Shown piece by piece: positions 27,877 to 37,404 of a DNA stretch of 39,402 bases; within the stretch, counting starts at the first letter, position 1; every line of letters begins with the position of its first letter. Made by a program: the position numbers and the translations under genes. Location of the stretch: NCBI GenBank assembly GCA_020053015.1, contig JAGVNY010000069.1, positions 1-39,402 of the forward strand, read 5' to 3'. The stretch comes from Candidatus Zixiibacteriota bacterium (GTDB lineage Bacteria; Zixibacteria; MSB-5A5; JAABVY01; JAHJOQ01). The notes below the pieces were generated by a model. That model did no database searches and was not told where the DNA came from. It was given only the letters and a program-made list of their open reading frames with translations.

Positions 27877-30192
27877 ATGTCGACCAATCCACTCCAATTT
27901 GCCAAGGAATTTGCGCGACTGCGTGCTGATCTTGCCTCTGATATTGCGCCAGATCACAAAATGCTGCACATGATGCGTTTCTGGCCCGAGCTTGCCGGTG
28001 TCAAAGATCAGAATCAGTACGGCGACTACTTTCGAGAATTCATTCCGACATATCTTGATCTCATCGAATCCCGCAACCTCGTTGATCTTGATATCCAGGA
28101 GCTGGAAGCTGTAAGTACTCTCCTCTCCGAGATCAGCTCGCTAACGTCTCAGTTCGCTGATTTCGGCAAAGTTGCGGGGAAAGCGAAAATTGCCAAGCTG
28201 GAACTCGCGAAGAAGCTCTTCTATGTGGGTGATGTTGAGCGGGGACTCGCCGTGTGCGCTGACATTGCTGGCACTGCAGTCCCGGCCGGCAATTTCGATG
28301 GACACGGCGAACGGGACACATTGCGGGAATTGGCTGAAAAGGTCGGCGATTCGAACCTTGGTTCGGTTCTCAAATCGATTCTAACCGATTGGGACTGCGA
28401 TCGGGAATCCATCCATCAGGACAGAATCCAGGCTCTATTTGTGGAGCGGGACGACCTCACAGGCGAATATCGTGGCCGGATGCGCACTCTCGAAGGTGCA
28501 GTTGATCTGTTCAAGAAGGATGCCCCGGGTGATGAACTGACCTTTGATAATCAACTCAGAGCGCCTGACGATCCATTTGTCGGATCGGCATTTAACGCAC
28601 TCGGCGCGGTCAGGCGCGTGTGCAAGCGGATGAATCTGAAAGCGCAGGGGAATGCGAAGTACCACGCACATTTCTCCGTCCTCGGCAGTAAGCATACATT
28701 CACAGGCGATTCGATTGGTCTTGCTGTCGGGCTTGTGACGTATGTCCAGCTTCTGAAGCGGGAAATATCATGGCAGGACAGCTTTCTCGGGTCTGGCGTC
28801 GCCGTTACCGGCGGAGTGGATGAGAACGGCATGATAACGCCGTGCAATTCGGATACGCTCAGGTACAAGATCAAGCGGGCGTTCTTCTCTCCTGTGCGAT
28901 ATCTGATCCTTCCCGATTCCAATCTCGACGATGCCCGAAGGCATGTCGATGTTCTTCAAGCAGACCACCCAAACCGCCATCTCGGCCTGATTCCAGTTGC
29001 TTCAGTCGAAGATGCCATCAATGACCGGAATGTCATCCGTGAGCAGAAGGTTTGCATAGTTCCGTACGTCGGCAGAGTAGCCAAACGCTACACCCGCTCA
29101 GCAGCCGTCCAGGTGCCGATACTGCTGGCGTTGCTGTGCTTGCTTGTCTTTCTCATTTACTCAGTGGTATTGCCGTGGCTCGATCGAGGAATCGACCACA
29201 TTGAGTTCGCCGATGACAGATTCCGCGCCGTGAACAAGCATGGTCGCACCGTCTGGTCATCTTCGGGATTCGGCTCCCCTCTTGACGCAAATCACTACAA
29301 CGAAGCAAAAAGGAGAAGCCGCAATCCGTACTTGATCACGGACTTTGACAACGACGGTAGAGACGAACTGTTCTTCTCGCCGATCTACACAAACAAGCAA
29401 CAACGAACTGTGGTCTACTATTACAAAGACGAATGCCTCCTCGACTCTGTGATCCCATACAGGCCAACTTCATATCCGGGGGACAGTTTGGGTAAATATC
29501 GAGTCGCCAACCTCATGGTCATAGACGACACCAATGGCAGCCGTTATCTCGTGACCAACGCGGATGTGTCAATGCCTGCCCGGGCACAGATATTTCTGTG
29601 GGACTCCGATCTCAATCTTGTCTCTGGTCCGTATCTACATACGGGCTCCATACCCGACATGATGCTGATTAGTTCAGATGATGGCGCCGGGAAACGCCCA
29701 AAGCTTGTCGCCTATGGCGTTAACAACAGATATTCGATGGCTCCGTTTGTGGTACTGGATCCTTGGCGCATGTACGGTGTAAGTCCGCCTTGGGATAATG
29801 AATTCTTCATAGCATCCGGGATGTCCAAAGGAAGCCAACTTGCCTATGTGGCTCTTCCCGAGACCGACCTTTCAATCGATTCCACAATTCATAACAACGT
29901 CCTCAACACAATCTATGACCCAAACTCAAAAACTTGGGAGATTCACGTGCTGGAGGCTTATGACATTGGAGTCGAGTTTCCCCCCGTCATGTATCATCTT
30001 GACAACCAGCTCCTGCCGAGCTCGGCTGATTTTGGAGATGGTGCCGATGCGGTACTCAAACGACGTTACTCCGAACTGTCTTGGCCGGAGGAAAAGCGAA
30101 AGACGGCGAGCGAGCTCCGCGTCAATCTGCTGCAGAAAGTTGTTGTCTATCACGGCGACTCAATAGTCTATCCCCCCCTGCAGTCCAAGTAG
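27877..30192 (+). CDS. Membrane protein with Lon-type (S16) protease-like domain, one TM helix and C-terminal FG-GAP-like domain
   Basis: FTGDSIGLAVGLVTYVQLL...VAVTGGVDENGMITPCNSDTLRYKIKRAFFSPVRYLILPDSN aligns with the Lon protease-domain pattern (Ser279, Lys331); TM VQVPILLALLCLLVFLIYSVVLPWL; then LITDFDNDGRDELFFSPIY. Confidence 0.78.
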   Translation: MSTNPLQFAKEFARLRADLASDIAPDHKMLHMMRFWPELAGVKDQNQYGDYFREFIPTYLDLIESRNLVDLDIQELEAVSTLLSEISSLTSQFADFGKVAGKAKIAKLELAKKLFYVGDVERGLAVCADIAGTAVPAGNFDGHGERDTLRELAEKVGDSNLGSVLKSILTDWDCDRESIHQDRIQALFVERDDLTGEYRGRMRTLEGAVDLFKKDAPGDELTFDNQLRAPDDPFVGSAFNALGAVRRVCKRMNLKAQGNAKYHAHFSVLGSKHTFTGDSIGLAVGLVTYVQLLKREISWQDSFLGSGVAVTGGVDENGMITPCNSDTLRYKIKRAFFSPVRYLILPDSNLDDARRHVDVLQADHPNRHLGLIPVASVEDAINDRNVIREQKVCIVPYVGRVAKRYTRSAAVQVPILLALLCLLVFLIYSVVLPWLDRGIDHIEFADDRFRAVNKHGRTVWSSSGFGSPLDANHYNEAKRRSRNPYLITDFDNDGRDELFFSPIYTNKQQRTVVYYYKDECLLDSVIPYRPTSYPGDSLGKYRVANLMVIDDTNGSRYLVTNADVSMPARAQIFLWDSDLNLVSGPYLHTGSIPDMMLISSDDGAGKRPKLVAYGVNNRYSMAPFVVLDPWRMYGVSPPWDNEFFIASGMSKGSQLAYVALPETDLSIDSTIHNNVLNTIYDPNSKTWEIHVLEAYDIGVEFPPVMYHLDNQLLPSSADFGDGADAVLKRRYSELSWPEEKRKTASELRVNLLQKVVVYHGDSIVYPPLQSK

Positions 30193-30519
30193 CTCCCAAG
30201 TTCCGCCATGCATTGTCTTGACTTTGTGCAGTCAGCCGACACAAGACTGGACTTGAGCCTCGCCCTCAAATCGCTGCACAACGCTCACATTTTTCCCGCA
30301 GAATCGGGAATCGGCGACTATTGACTCAATGGAGGGTGGTCAACGATCAGCAACATCAGCAACGGAGGAAGACATGAGCGCAAGCACTTGATCTACAGAT
30401 TGCGCAAGATACGAGGCAGGCCACGCTCTTGCCGTATCCTACGGAGTCAATTTCGCGTGCAAGAACACCGGCAAGCCCAATTCGCAAACATCAGAAAACA
30501 AACCAAATAGGAGGAGAGC

Positions 30520-33500
30520 ATGGGACGCTTTGTAGGAATTCTTGTGGCGGTGCTTGTAGCACTCCAGCCCATTCGCGCAGAGGCGGATGTGATCTTCGAG
30601 GATGATTTTGTGGGCGCGACAATTAACTGGACGAAATGGGAGGTATATGACACTCGAGAATGTTCAGACGAGGTGTCATCAGTAACGCAGAATGATCATC
30701 TTATCGTAGACATCAACCCGACTAATGACAACTGCGGCCATTTAGGCGTGATTTCGGCGCTGGACTTCCTGGACTACACGGACAACGTCTCATACGAAGT
30801 CGATTTCTGGACTACTTCTTTTCGAAATTGGCAGGACCAGCCCATAAACATCAGGACACCGATTGGCGAAGTCGCCTATAACAACCCTTCAGGATGGTGG
30901 CTTGTGTGGATTAGTCCATCGGGAAGCCAGCAGTGGATAAAACCTGATCTCGGACAAGTCTACGACCGCTTGTTTCGGGTTAAGCTCGCCCTTGTCGACG
31001 GAGATCTCCAGTTCTGGATCAGTACCGACGGCGGCGGTTATGAACTCCTTCATACTGTTCCGAATGGGTCTTATGGACTTCCCTACGTTCCGTCAGGAAA
31101 GGTTATCCTGTCTCAATCTGATCGCGGCCCATCGTACTTTGATAATCTTGTGGTCACTGCGAGCGGATCGGGAGTAGAATATCCAGAGACTTGGTACAAG
31201 TCTCCATGTAATCCTGTATTTACTGCGTCAGGTAACCCATCCTATCCAACTGTGGTTCACACTGGTGGAACGTATGAGTATATCATGTATTTCGACAAGT
31301 ACTCGCCGCCGCAGCATATCGAGTGGGCGACGTCCGATGATGCGGTGAATTGGACTGAACAGGGAGCGCTGATTACCCCAGGAATGAATGGCGAGTTCAA
31401 CTGGCATGATATCTCTATTAGTCAGGTGCTCTACAACGAGAACACCGGTGAGTATTGGATGTACTACGGCGCCGACGATGGCACCCCAAGCTGGCGTGCA
31501 ATCGGTCTGGCAACCTCACCTGACGCAGTTACCTGGGATGATCAGGGTGAAGTCTTCAGCGTTGGATCAGGTACCTGGGATTCATACTCAGTTGGTAGTC
31601 CGCAGGTCATCTGGGATGAAAGCGCAGGCCTGTACTACATGCTCTATGCCGGCAACGGAACAGGTTACGGTCTTGGATTGGCTTCTTCCACAGATGGTTA
31701 CTCATTTACCCGCGTTGGGACAGCACCCGTCATTTCGCCGGGATCAGGCTCAGATTTCGACGCGAACGGGGTGCATCGTGTGGATGCCTTCTTTGAGGAG
31801 AACGGCAAATACGTATGTTACTACTCCGGTCGCAACAGCAGCAATTCCTGGGCGGTCGGAAAGGCTGAAGCCACATCAGTAGCCGGCCCGTGGACCAAGC
31901 TGGGCCGGACATTGTACGCAACCGAGCCATGGGAAGGAAACTCTATCGGTTGGTGTTCTGTATTAGATGTCAACGGCGTTCGCACAGCATATTACCAGAG
32001 CACAAACTACAGAGTTGGCATAGCACAGTTTGAGGATATGGGTTCTGAATGCATCGTGGCTAGCCCGGAACCTCAAGACTGCCAGCCGCAAGCGGATTAT
32101 CAGTCACCTTATGCTCCCGACGACTGCACAGTCGGTCTCTGGCCTGCTGATGAGGGTTCTGGCACTGATGTAATCGACGCCTCTGGAGGTGGAAGCAATG
32201 GTACTCTCTACGGGGTGGGCTGGGGTACTCACGTAGAATCAACTACCGATTTCGGCGGTTGCCTCGTGTTTGACGATCACGATTCGGCGAAGGTCTCTCT
32301 CACGAATACTGGCTTCATAACCGGTTCACACACGATTGAAGCCTGGGTCAAGCCGGCAGTCACGAATGTCACGCAAACGGTATTGTGCTTGTATTCGTCA
32401 TCACAGCAAGTGCAAATTCCTATCATAGTACATGACGATGGAAAGGTGTCATTCCGTGTATGCGGAACCGGAAGTCAGTGGGACGAAATCAAAGGCACGA
32501 CTTCTCTGCAGCCCGGAGCCTGGTACCATGTTGCCGGGGTCTGGGATCAGAGTACGCATGAGATGTCCGTCTACGTGAATGGACAGGAAGAAAACTCGAA
32601 AGTCCTCAGCTACTCACCAACCACACTCAGAAACGGCACATTCGACTTCGGAAAGATGTGGACGGAGCAAACTGTTCCCAACGGAGCCGCACTGTACTTC
32701 AGTGGCAGCATTGACGAGGTGAGGATTTCGAATGTGGCGAGAACATCGAATCCGCAACCGGACGATGACTGCGGCCCCACCACTGCGTTCCATGAATCTA
32801 AGTTCTCTTATCTTGGAGGCTATCCGGCGGTCACTTTTCAATGTCACTCTGATGATCGGCAGTCTGGTGGATCGCCAATTTCGGGAGCAGAGTATTTCTG
32901 GGATGTTGATCCCGGACAGGGGCGAGGTATTCCCCTTGATCCTGAAGATGGTTCATTCGATAGCCCCCATGAGCTATTGTCAGCGATTGATATTGACTTG
33001 AGATCACTTGGTTCGGAGGAGCATATTTTAAGCATACGTTCAAGAGACGAAGTAGGCAACTGGGGCGCCATTGTTAGCGAGGCTGTACAGACGACTTCGT
33101 CGCGGTTTGACCCTCTGACCGACGGTTTCAATTTCAAGAACTGGGGTATCATCCCGCACTGCTCGGGTATGGCGTGGGCAAACGAATTTCTGTGGAGGCT
33201 CGAGTCACCGATTCCTGACAATGACATTGCGCTTTTGCCGCCTGATGCTGAATGTCCCGACAGAACGAGTAGGCCTCCTGAGCTCAGTCCAACTTGGGTA
33301 CTTATCAACATCTTTCAGTGGGGATTCTTGCCAGAGGGTGCAAAGGAAAATCTGAGAATCCGGCTCAAATGGTTTCTGGATCGTAGTGAATGGATCAGAA
33401 CGCAGTACAACGAGGTTCAGGACTTGCTCGAGAGTGGATACAATGGGATCATGTACCTTGTACGAAGCGGGCCCGGTGGACACGCGGTGCAAGCTTACAG

Positions 33501-35133
33501 AACGGCGAGAATCGGGACGGACCTGAAATGCATATTCCTTTACGATCCGAATTACCCGAATAACTGTCCCAGAACCCCCAGCAATACGGGGATTCTCATA
33601 AACTCGTCAGGTAGTATCTGGGAACCGCTTGACGGTGACGACATCTATGATGGGTATGAGAGTTTCGGGTTGAGTGCCTTCTGGATGGAGGTTTACCGTG
33701 TTAGTATGCTCATCGCTCGGTGCCCGATAGAGGTCGAGGTTGCGACCTCAATTGGCGACTATATCTCGAAGGACTCAGTCTCGAGACCGGGTCTTACTTA
33801 CTCCACAACGACCGCATTTGACGACGATGGCGATTCCATTCAGAAGGTTCTCTATTTCGGACTGGACTATCCGCAAGCTGCGTACTCAATACGAGTTGTC
33901 CCTCATGATACAGCAAGCGAGGACTCAAGAGTCACACTGCTGTTTGTTTCATCTGGTGATGTCACGGTGCTTGCGGACAGCGTTGCCGTACGGGAAATAC
34001 CGCAAGAAGGTTACTTCTTCTCCACCCTCGACACCGGCTCCGTCTCCGGAATCGTCTCCTCGAATGCCACTGGCCTTCTCGGAATCCCGGTTGACCTGTA
34101 CGATGAAGGCGGCTCAATCGTAGCGTCCACAGTGACCGATGAGGCGGGACAGTACTGTTTCGCGGGACTGAACAACGGAGACTATGCGTTATCAATCTCG
34201 ACTCCTCTGGGATACCAAGCCGACCAGGAAACAAGGCAGATTGAGGTCAAAGGACTACCCCACACGATCAACTTCGAACTGACCAAGCTCCAGATTACTC
34301 CGGCACCGCGCACACGTGGGTACTGGGCTAATCAACTTCTGAAAGCCATGCAGAACAAGCCGCAAGATTACAATGTCGGTCATTTCGCGCAGTTTGCCGG
34401 TCTCATCAATCAGCACTTCAACCAGAATGAGATCAACCCTGTCGACTTCTTCTCAGTGCCTCAACCTGCCTCGCGGCAGGATAGTCTGATGGCGCTGAAG
34501 ACGCTGTTGCACATGATGGGTGACTGTCAGGAACCATTCCTGAAGCGGTTAGCTAAGGCACAGTTGATGGCCCTTATGCTCAACGTAGTCTCCGGAAAGC
34601 TCAGCCAGACTGAAGCAATCACGGCAGATGGTAACACTGTGAGCCAAGTGGTCACCTACTGCGACATGTTGGTGAACGATGAGATTGACGTTCCCGATGA
34701 CGGTGGCCCCGGACATGGCAGCCCGTGGTGCCGGTATATCCGTGCCGATTTTGTCCTCACTTTCGTCAACTTGCATCTGCAGGTGCCGGCGTGGTTGATT
34801 CCGAATGACGTGATTCAGATCACGTACCGTCAGGCTGCCGAGCTGAACATGCCAACGGATTTCTCACTCGAGCAGAATCACCCGAATCCGTTCAACCCGT
34901 CAACCGAGATCAGCTTCAGCCTGCCGGTGACCTCGCAGGTGCGGCTCGATGTCTTCAACATCATGGGCCAGAAGGTGACTGCGCTTGTCAATGGTAGTTT
35001 GCCCGCCGGCAAGCACAACGTGACTTGGAACGGGAAGTCATCGGCTGGCGAGACGGTGGCATCCGGAGTCTACTTCTACAAGATTGAAGCAGCAGGATTC
35101 ACTGATGTGAAGAAGATGCTGCTGATGAAATAG
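30520..35133 (+). CDS. Large secreted multidomain protein (GH43-like propeller, LamG-like, papain-like peptidase-like, SdrB/Cna-B-like, T9SS sorting tail)
   Basis: Signal peptide MGRFVGILVAVLVALQPIRAEA; YEYIMYFDKYSPPQHIEWATSDDAVNWT propeller repeats; SHTIEAWVKP...PGAWYHVAGVWDQSTHEMSVYVNG (LamG); HCSGMAWANEFLW/GGHAVQAYRT/LYDPNYPNN; SVSGIVSSNATGLLGIPVDLYDEGG; NHPNPFNPSTEISFSLP tail. ATG preceded by GGAGGAGAGC. Confidence 0.85.
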   Translation: MGRFVGILVAVLVALQPIRAEADVIFEDDFVGATINWTKWEVYDTRECSDEVSSVTQNDHLIVDINPTNDNCGHLGVISALDFLDYTDNVSYEVDFWTTSFRNWQDQPINIRTPIGEVAYNNPSGWWLVWISPSGSQQWIKPDLGQVYDRLFRVKLALVDGDLQFWISTDGGGYELLHTVPNGSYGLPYVPSGKVILSQSDRGPSYFDNLVVTASGSGVEYPETWYKSPCNPVFTASGNPSYPTVVHTGGTYEYIMYFDKYSPPQHIEWATSDDAVNWTEQGALITPGMNGEFNWHDISISQVLYNENTGEYWMYYGADDGTPSWRAIGLATSPDAVTWDDQGEVFSVGSGTWDSYSVGSPQVIWDESAGLYYMLYAGNGTGYGLGLASSTDGYSFTRVGTAPVISPGSGSDFDANGVHRVDAFFEENGKYVCYYSGRNSSNSWAVGKAEATSVAGPWTKLGRTLYATEPWEGNSIGWCSVLDVNGVRTAYYQSTNYRVGIAQFEDMGSECIVASPEPQDCQPQADYQSPYAPDDCTVGLWPADEGSGTDVIDASGGGSNGTLYGVGWGTHVESTTDFGGCLVFDDHDSAKVSLTNTGFITGSHTIEAWVKPAVTNVTQTVLCLYSSSQQVQIPIIVHDDGKVSFRVCGTGSQWDEIKGTTSLQPGAWYHVAGVWDQSTHEMSVYVNGQEENSKVLSYSPTTLRNGTFDFGKMWTEQTVPNGAALYFSGSIDEVRISNVARTSNPQPDDDCGPTTAFHESKFSYLGGYPAVTFQCHSDDRQSGGSPISGAEYFWDVDPGQGRGIPLDPEDGSFDSPHELLSAIDIDLRSLGSEEHILSIRSRDEVGNWGAIVSEAVQTTSSRFDPLTDGFNFKNWGIIPHCSGMAWANEFLWRLESPIPDNDIALLPPDAECPDRTSRPPELSPTWVLINIFQWGFLPEGAKENLRIRLKWFLDRSEWIRTQYNEVQDLLESGYNGIMYLVRSGPGGHAVQAYRTARIGTDLKCIFLYDPNYPNNCPRTPSNTGILINSSGSIWEPLDGDDIYDGYESFGLSAFWMEVYRVSMLIARCPIEVEVATSIGDYISKDSVSRPGLTYSTTTAFDDDGDSIQKVLYFGLDYPQAAYSIRVVPHDTASEDSRVTLLFVSSGDVTVLADSVAVREIPQEGYFFSTLDTGSVSGIVSSNATGLLGIPVDLYDEGGSIVASTVTDEAGQYCFAGLNNGDYALSISTPLGYQADQETRQIEVKGLPHTINFELTKLQITPAPRTRGYWANQLLKAMQNKPQDYNVGHFAQFAGLINQHFNQNEINPVDFFSVPQPASRQDSLMALKTLLHMMGDCQEPFLKRLAKAQLMALMLNVVSGKLSQTEAITADGNTVSQVVTYCDMLVNDEIDVPDDGGPGHGSPWCRYIRADFVLTFVNLHLQVPAWLIPNDVIQITYRQAAELNMPTDFSLEQNHPNPFNPSTEISFSLPVTSQVRLDVFNIMGQKVTALVNGSLPAGKHNVTWNGKSSAGETVASGVYFYKIEAAGFTDVKKMLLMK

Positions 35134-35160
35134 CATCGGAAACGCCCGGGGATTGACAAA

Positions 35161-35185
35161 GGGGTCAGGCGCTCTGCCTGACCCC
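35161..35185 (+). terminator. Perfect 10-bp hairpin after the 30520 gene
   Basis: GGGGTCAGGC-gctct-GCCTGACCCC; no strong T tract. Confidence 0.55.
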
Positions 35186-35562
35186 GATTGATGAGAGAAG
35201 ATCCAAGCACCATCGCAATTGCGCGAGGTTAATGTGCTGTGGCTCATATGACGGTAGTCGTGAGGACCGCTCCCTCATAGGCCTGCCAGCGTTGTGCTGG
35301 TTTCGTTCTCGGTGAGGAATTGTCAGCAATCCGTGCCGCCGCTGAAGCAAAGACATTCAGGAAGCACACAGATAGCACCGTCCGCAAGGTCTTAACACCC
35401 GAAGCAGATGTTCTTCATTGGGAAGACGAGTCACTCATGCAATTGATATGTGACGCCGGAGAACCCGCACACCAGAACAGCATGAGCTGGCTGAATCGAA
35501 TTTGTTCGATCACAAACGGCACGGCCATCGAGAAATGCAGAAGATCGGAGGCTGTTTCGGAA

Positions 35563-37404
35563 CTACCCGCCTTCGCCATTTGTCACCCGAAGAATTGTGC
35601 CATTCATTCCTACGACACTGCCCTCATCTGGACCAATGAACGAGGTTCCATACAGATGGTTGCTTGTCTCGTTCGTCTGTTTCACCCATTTCTGACCGCC
35701 GTTCGTTGTACGGAGGATGGTTCCATTCTCCCCAACGGCTGTTCCTGTATTCGCGTCCGTGAACGATACTCCATAGAGATAGTATCCAGTGGCAATTGTC
35801 TGACGAACCCATGTCCGTCCGCCATCTGTCGTCCGAAGGATAATTCCACCACCGCCCACTACAATCCCTGAATTAGCGTCGGCAAATGATATACCAGAAA
35901 GCCGGTTGCTTGTCCCGCTCGTCTGACGAACCCATGTCACTCCACCGGAACTTGTTTTGAGGATAGTGCCATATATGCCTACGGCCGCTCCTACATTCGC
36001 ATCCGTGAACGATACGCCGAAAAGCTGGTTGCTCGTTCCACTTGTCTGCCTGACCCATGTGTCGCCGCCGTCCGTTGTCCGAAGGATAGTGCCGGCATCC
36101 CCTACGGCTGCTCCCGTAGACGCATCCGTGAACGACACGCCATGGAGATCATCACTCGTTCCGCTTGTCTGACTAACCCAAGTCGCTCCGCCGTTCGTCG
36201 TCCGAAGGATAGTGCCACTATTCCCTACGGCTGTTCCCGTAGACGCATCCGTGAATGACACGCAACGGAGATCATTGCTCGTTCCGCTTGTCTGACTAAC
36301 CCAAATCGCTCCGCCGTTTGTCGTCCGAAGGATAGTGCCACCATTCCCCACGGCTGTTCCCGTGGATTCATCCGTAAACGACACGCCATAGAGATCATTG
36401 CTCGATCCGCTTGTCTGAGTCACCCATGTGTCGCCACCGTCTGTCGTCCGAAGGATAGTGCCACCATCCCCTACAGCTGTTCCCGTAGACGCATCCGTGA
36501 ACGATACACCATGGAGATCATTACTCGTTCCGCTTGTCTGACCAACCCAAGTCGCTCCGCCGTTCGTCGTCCTAAGGATTGTGCCACCATCCCCCACGGC
36601 TGTTCCCACAGACGCATCCGTGAACGATACGCCATTGAGGTCATTACTCGTTCCGCTTGTCTGACTAACCCAAGTCGCTCCGCCGTTCGTCGTCCGAAGG
36701 ATTGTGCCACCATCCCCCACGGCTGTTCCCGTAGATGCATCCGTAAACGATACGCCACGAAGGTCACTGACAGTCCCACTCGTCTGACTTGGCCATGTCG
36801 TTCCACGGTCGGATGTCCGAAGAATGGTTCCTCTGTCCCCAACAGCTGTTCCCGTGTCCGCGTCTGTGAAACACACGCCCAGGAGCCAGTTGACGGTTCC
36901 GCTTGCTTGACTAACCCACATCGAGCCCGAAGTTGTCGTGCTGAGTATCGTGCCACTGGACCCAACGGCAGTTCCAGTAAGCGCATCTGTAAACGATATG
37001 CTACGGAGGTCGTTGCCTGTTCCGCTTGTCTTCTTGGACCATGTCGCGCCGCCATCCGTTGTTCGAAGAATAGTGCCGCTATTGCCCACTGCCGTTCCCA
37101 TGTTTGCAGAGGTGAATGATACACTGTAGAGACTGTTGCTCGTTCCGCTCTTCTTCTTAACCCAAGTCTCGCCGCCGTCTGTCGTCCGTAGGACAGTGCC
37201 GCAATCGCCAACGGCTGTACCAGTATTTGCCTCCGCGAACGAAACGCTGCGAAGACGGTTGCCCTGTGGTAAGGGGTTCTGCCAATACCATTCTGGCGGA
37301 TTCGACAACGGTTGTGGACTTACGGAGTTCTTGGAACAAGCGCAAAAAAGAACCATCACGACAAGGCCAGTGAAAGCTCCGACGAATCCTACTCTCTCAC
37401 GCAG
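35563..37404 (-). CDS. YCF48-like/BNR tandem-repeat lipoprotein-like protein
   Basis: About 13 copies of a 41-aa unit (GTAVGDGGTILRTTNGGATWVSQTSGTSNDLNGVSFTDAST). N-terminus extended to CTG 37404, which follows AAGGAGG and gives signal MRERVGFVGAFTGLVVMVLFCACS. Confidence 0.85.
   Translation of the reverse strand: MRERVGFVGAFTGLVVMVLFCACSKNSVSPQPLSNPPEWYWQNPLPQGNRLRSVSFAEANTGTAVGDCGTVLRTTDGGETWVKKKSGTSNSLYSVSFTSANMGTAVGNSGTILRTTDGGATWSKKTSGTGNDLRSISFTDALTGTAVGSSGTILSTTTSGSMWVSQASGTVNWLLGVCFTDADTGTAVGDRGTILRTSDRGTTWPSQTSGTVSDLRGVSFTDASTGTAVGDGGTILRTTNGGATWVSQTSGTSNDLNGVSFTDASVGTAVGDGGTILRTTNGGATWVGQTSGTSNDLHGVSFTDASTGTAVGDGGTILRTTDGGDTWVTQTSGSSNDLYGVSFTDESTGTAVGNGGTILRTTNGGAIWVSQTSGTSNDLRCVSFTDASTGTAVGNSGTILRTTNGGATWVSQTSGTSDDLHGVSFTDASTGAAVGDAGTILRTTDGGDTWVRQTSGTSNQLFGVSFTDANVGAAVGIYGTILKTSSGGVTWVRQTSGTSNRLSGISFADANSGIVVGGGGIILRTTDGGRTWVRQTIATGYYLYGVSFTDANTGTAVGENGTILRTTNGGQKWVKQTNETSNHLYGTSFIGPDEGSVVGMNGTILRVTNGEGG
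35590..37240 (-). repeat. Coding tandem repeat, 123-bp period
   Basis: Recurring core such as cccgtagacgcatccgtgaacga at about 36113, 36236 and 36484, always a multiple of 123 bp apart or nearly so. Confidence 0.85.

Noticed and set aside
36471-37211. Repetitive ORFs in other frames over the YCF48-like gene (246 aa minus, 202 aa plus)
   Set aside because: They exist only because the true coding repeat has a length divisible by three, which keeps alternative frames open.
35590-37240. Regular repeats that might be read as a CRISPR array
   Set aside because: The 123-bp unit is an in-frame protein repeat with no unique spacers, and no cas gene is nearby.
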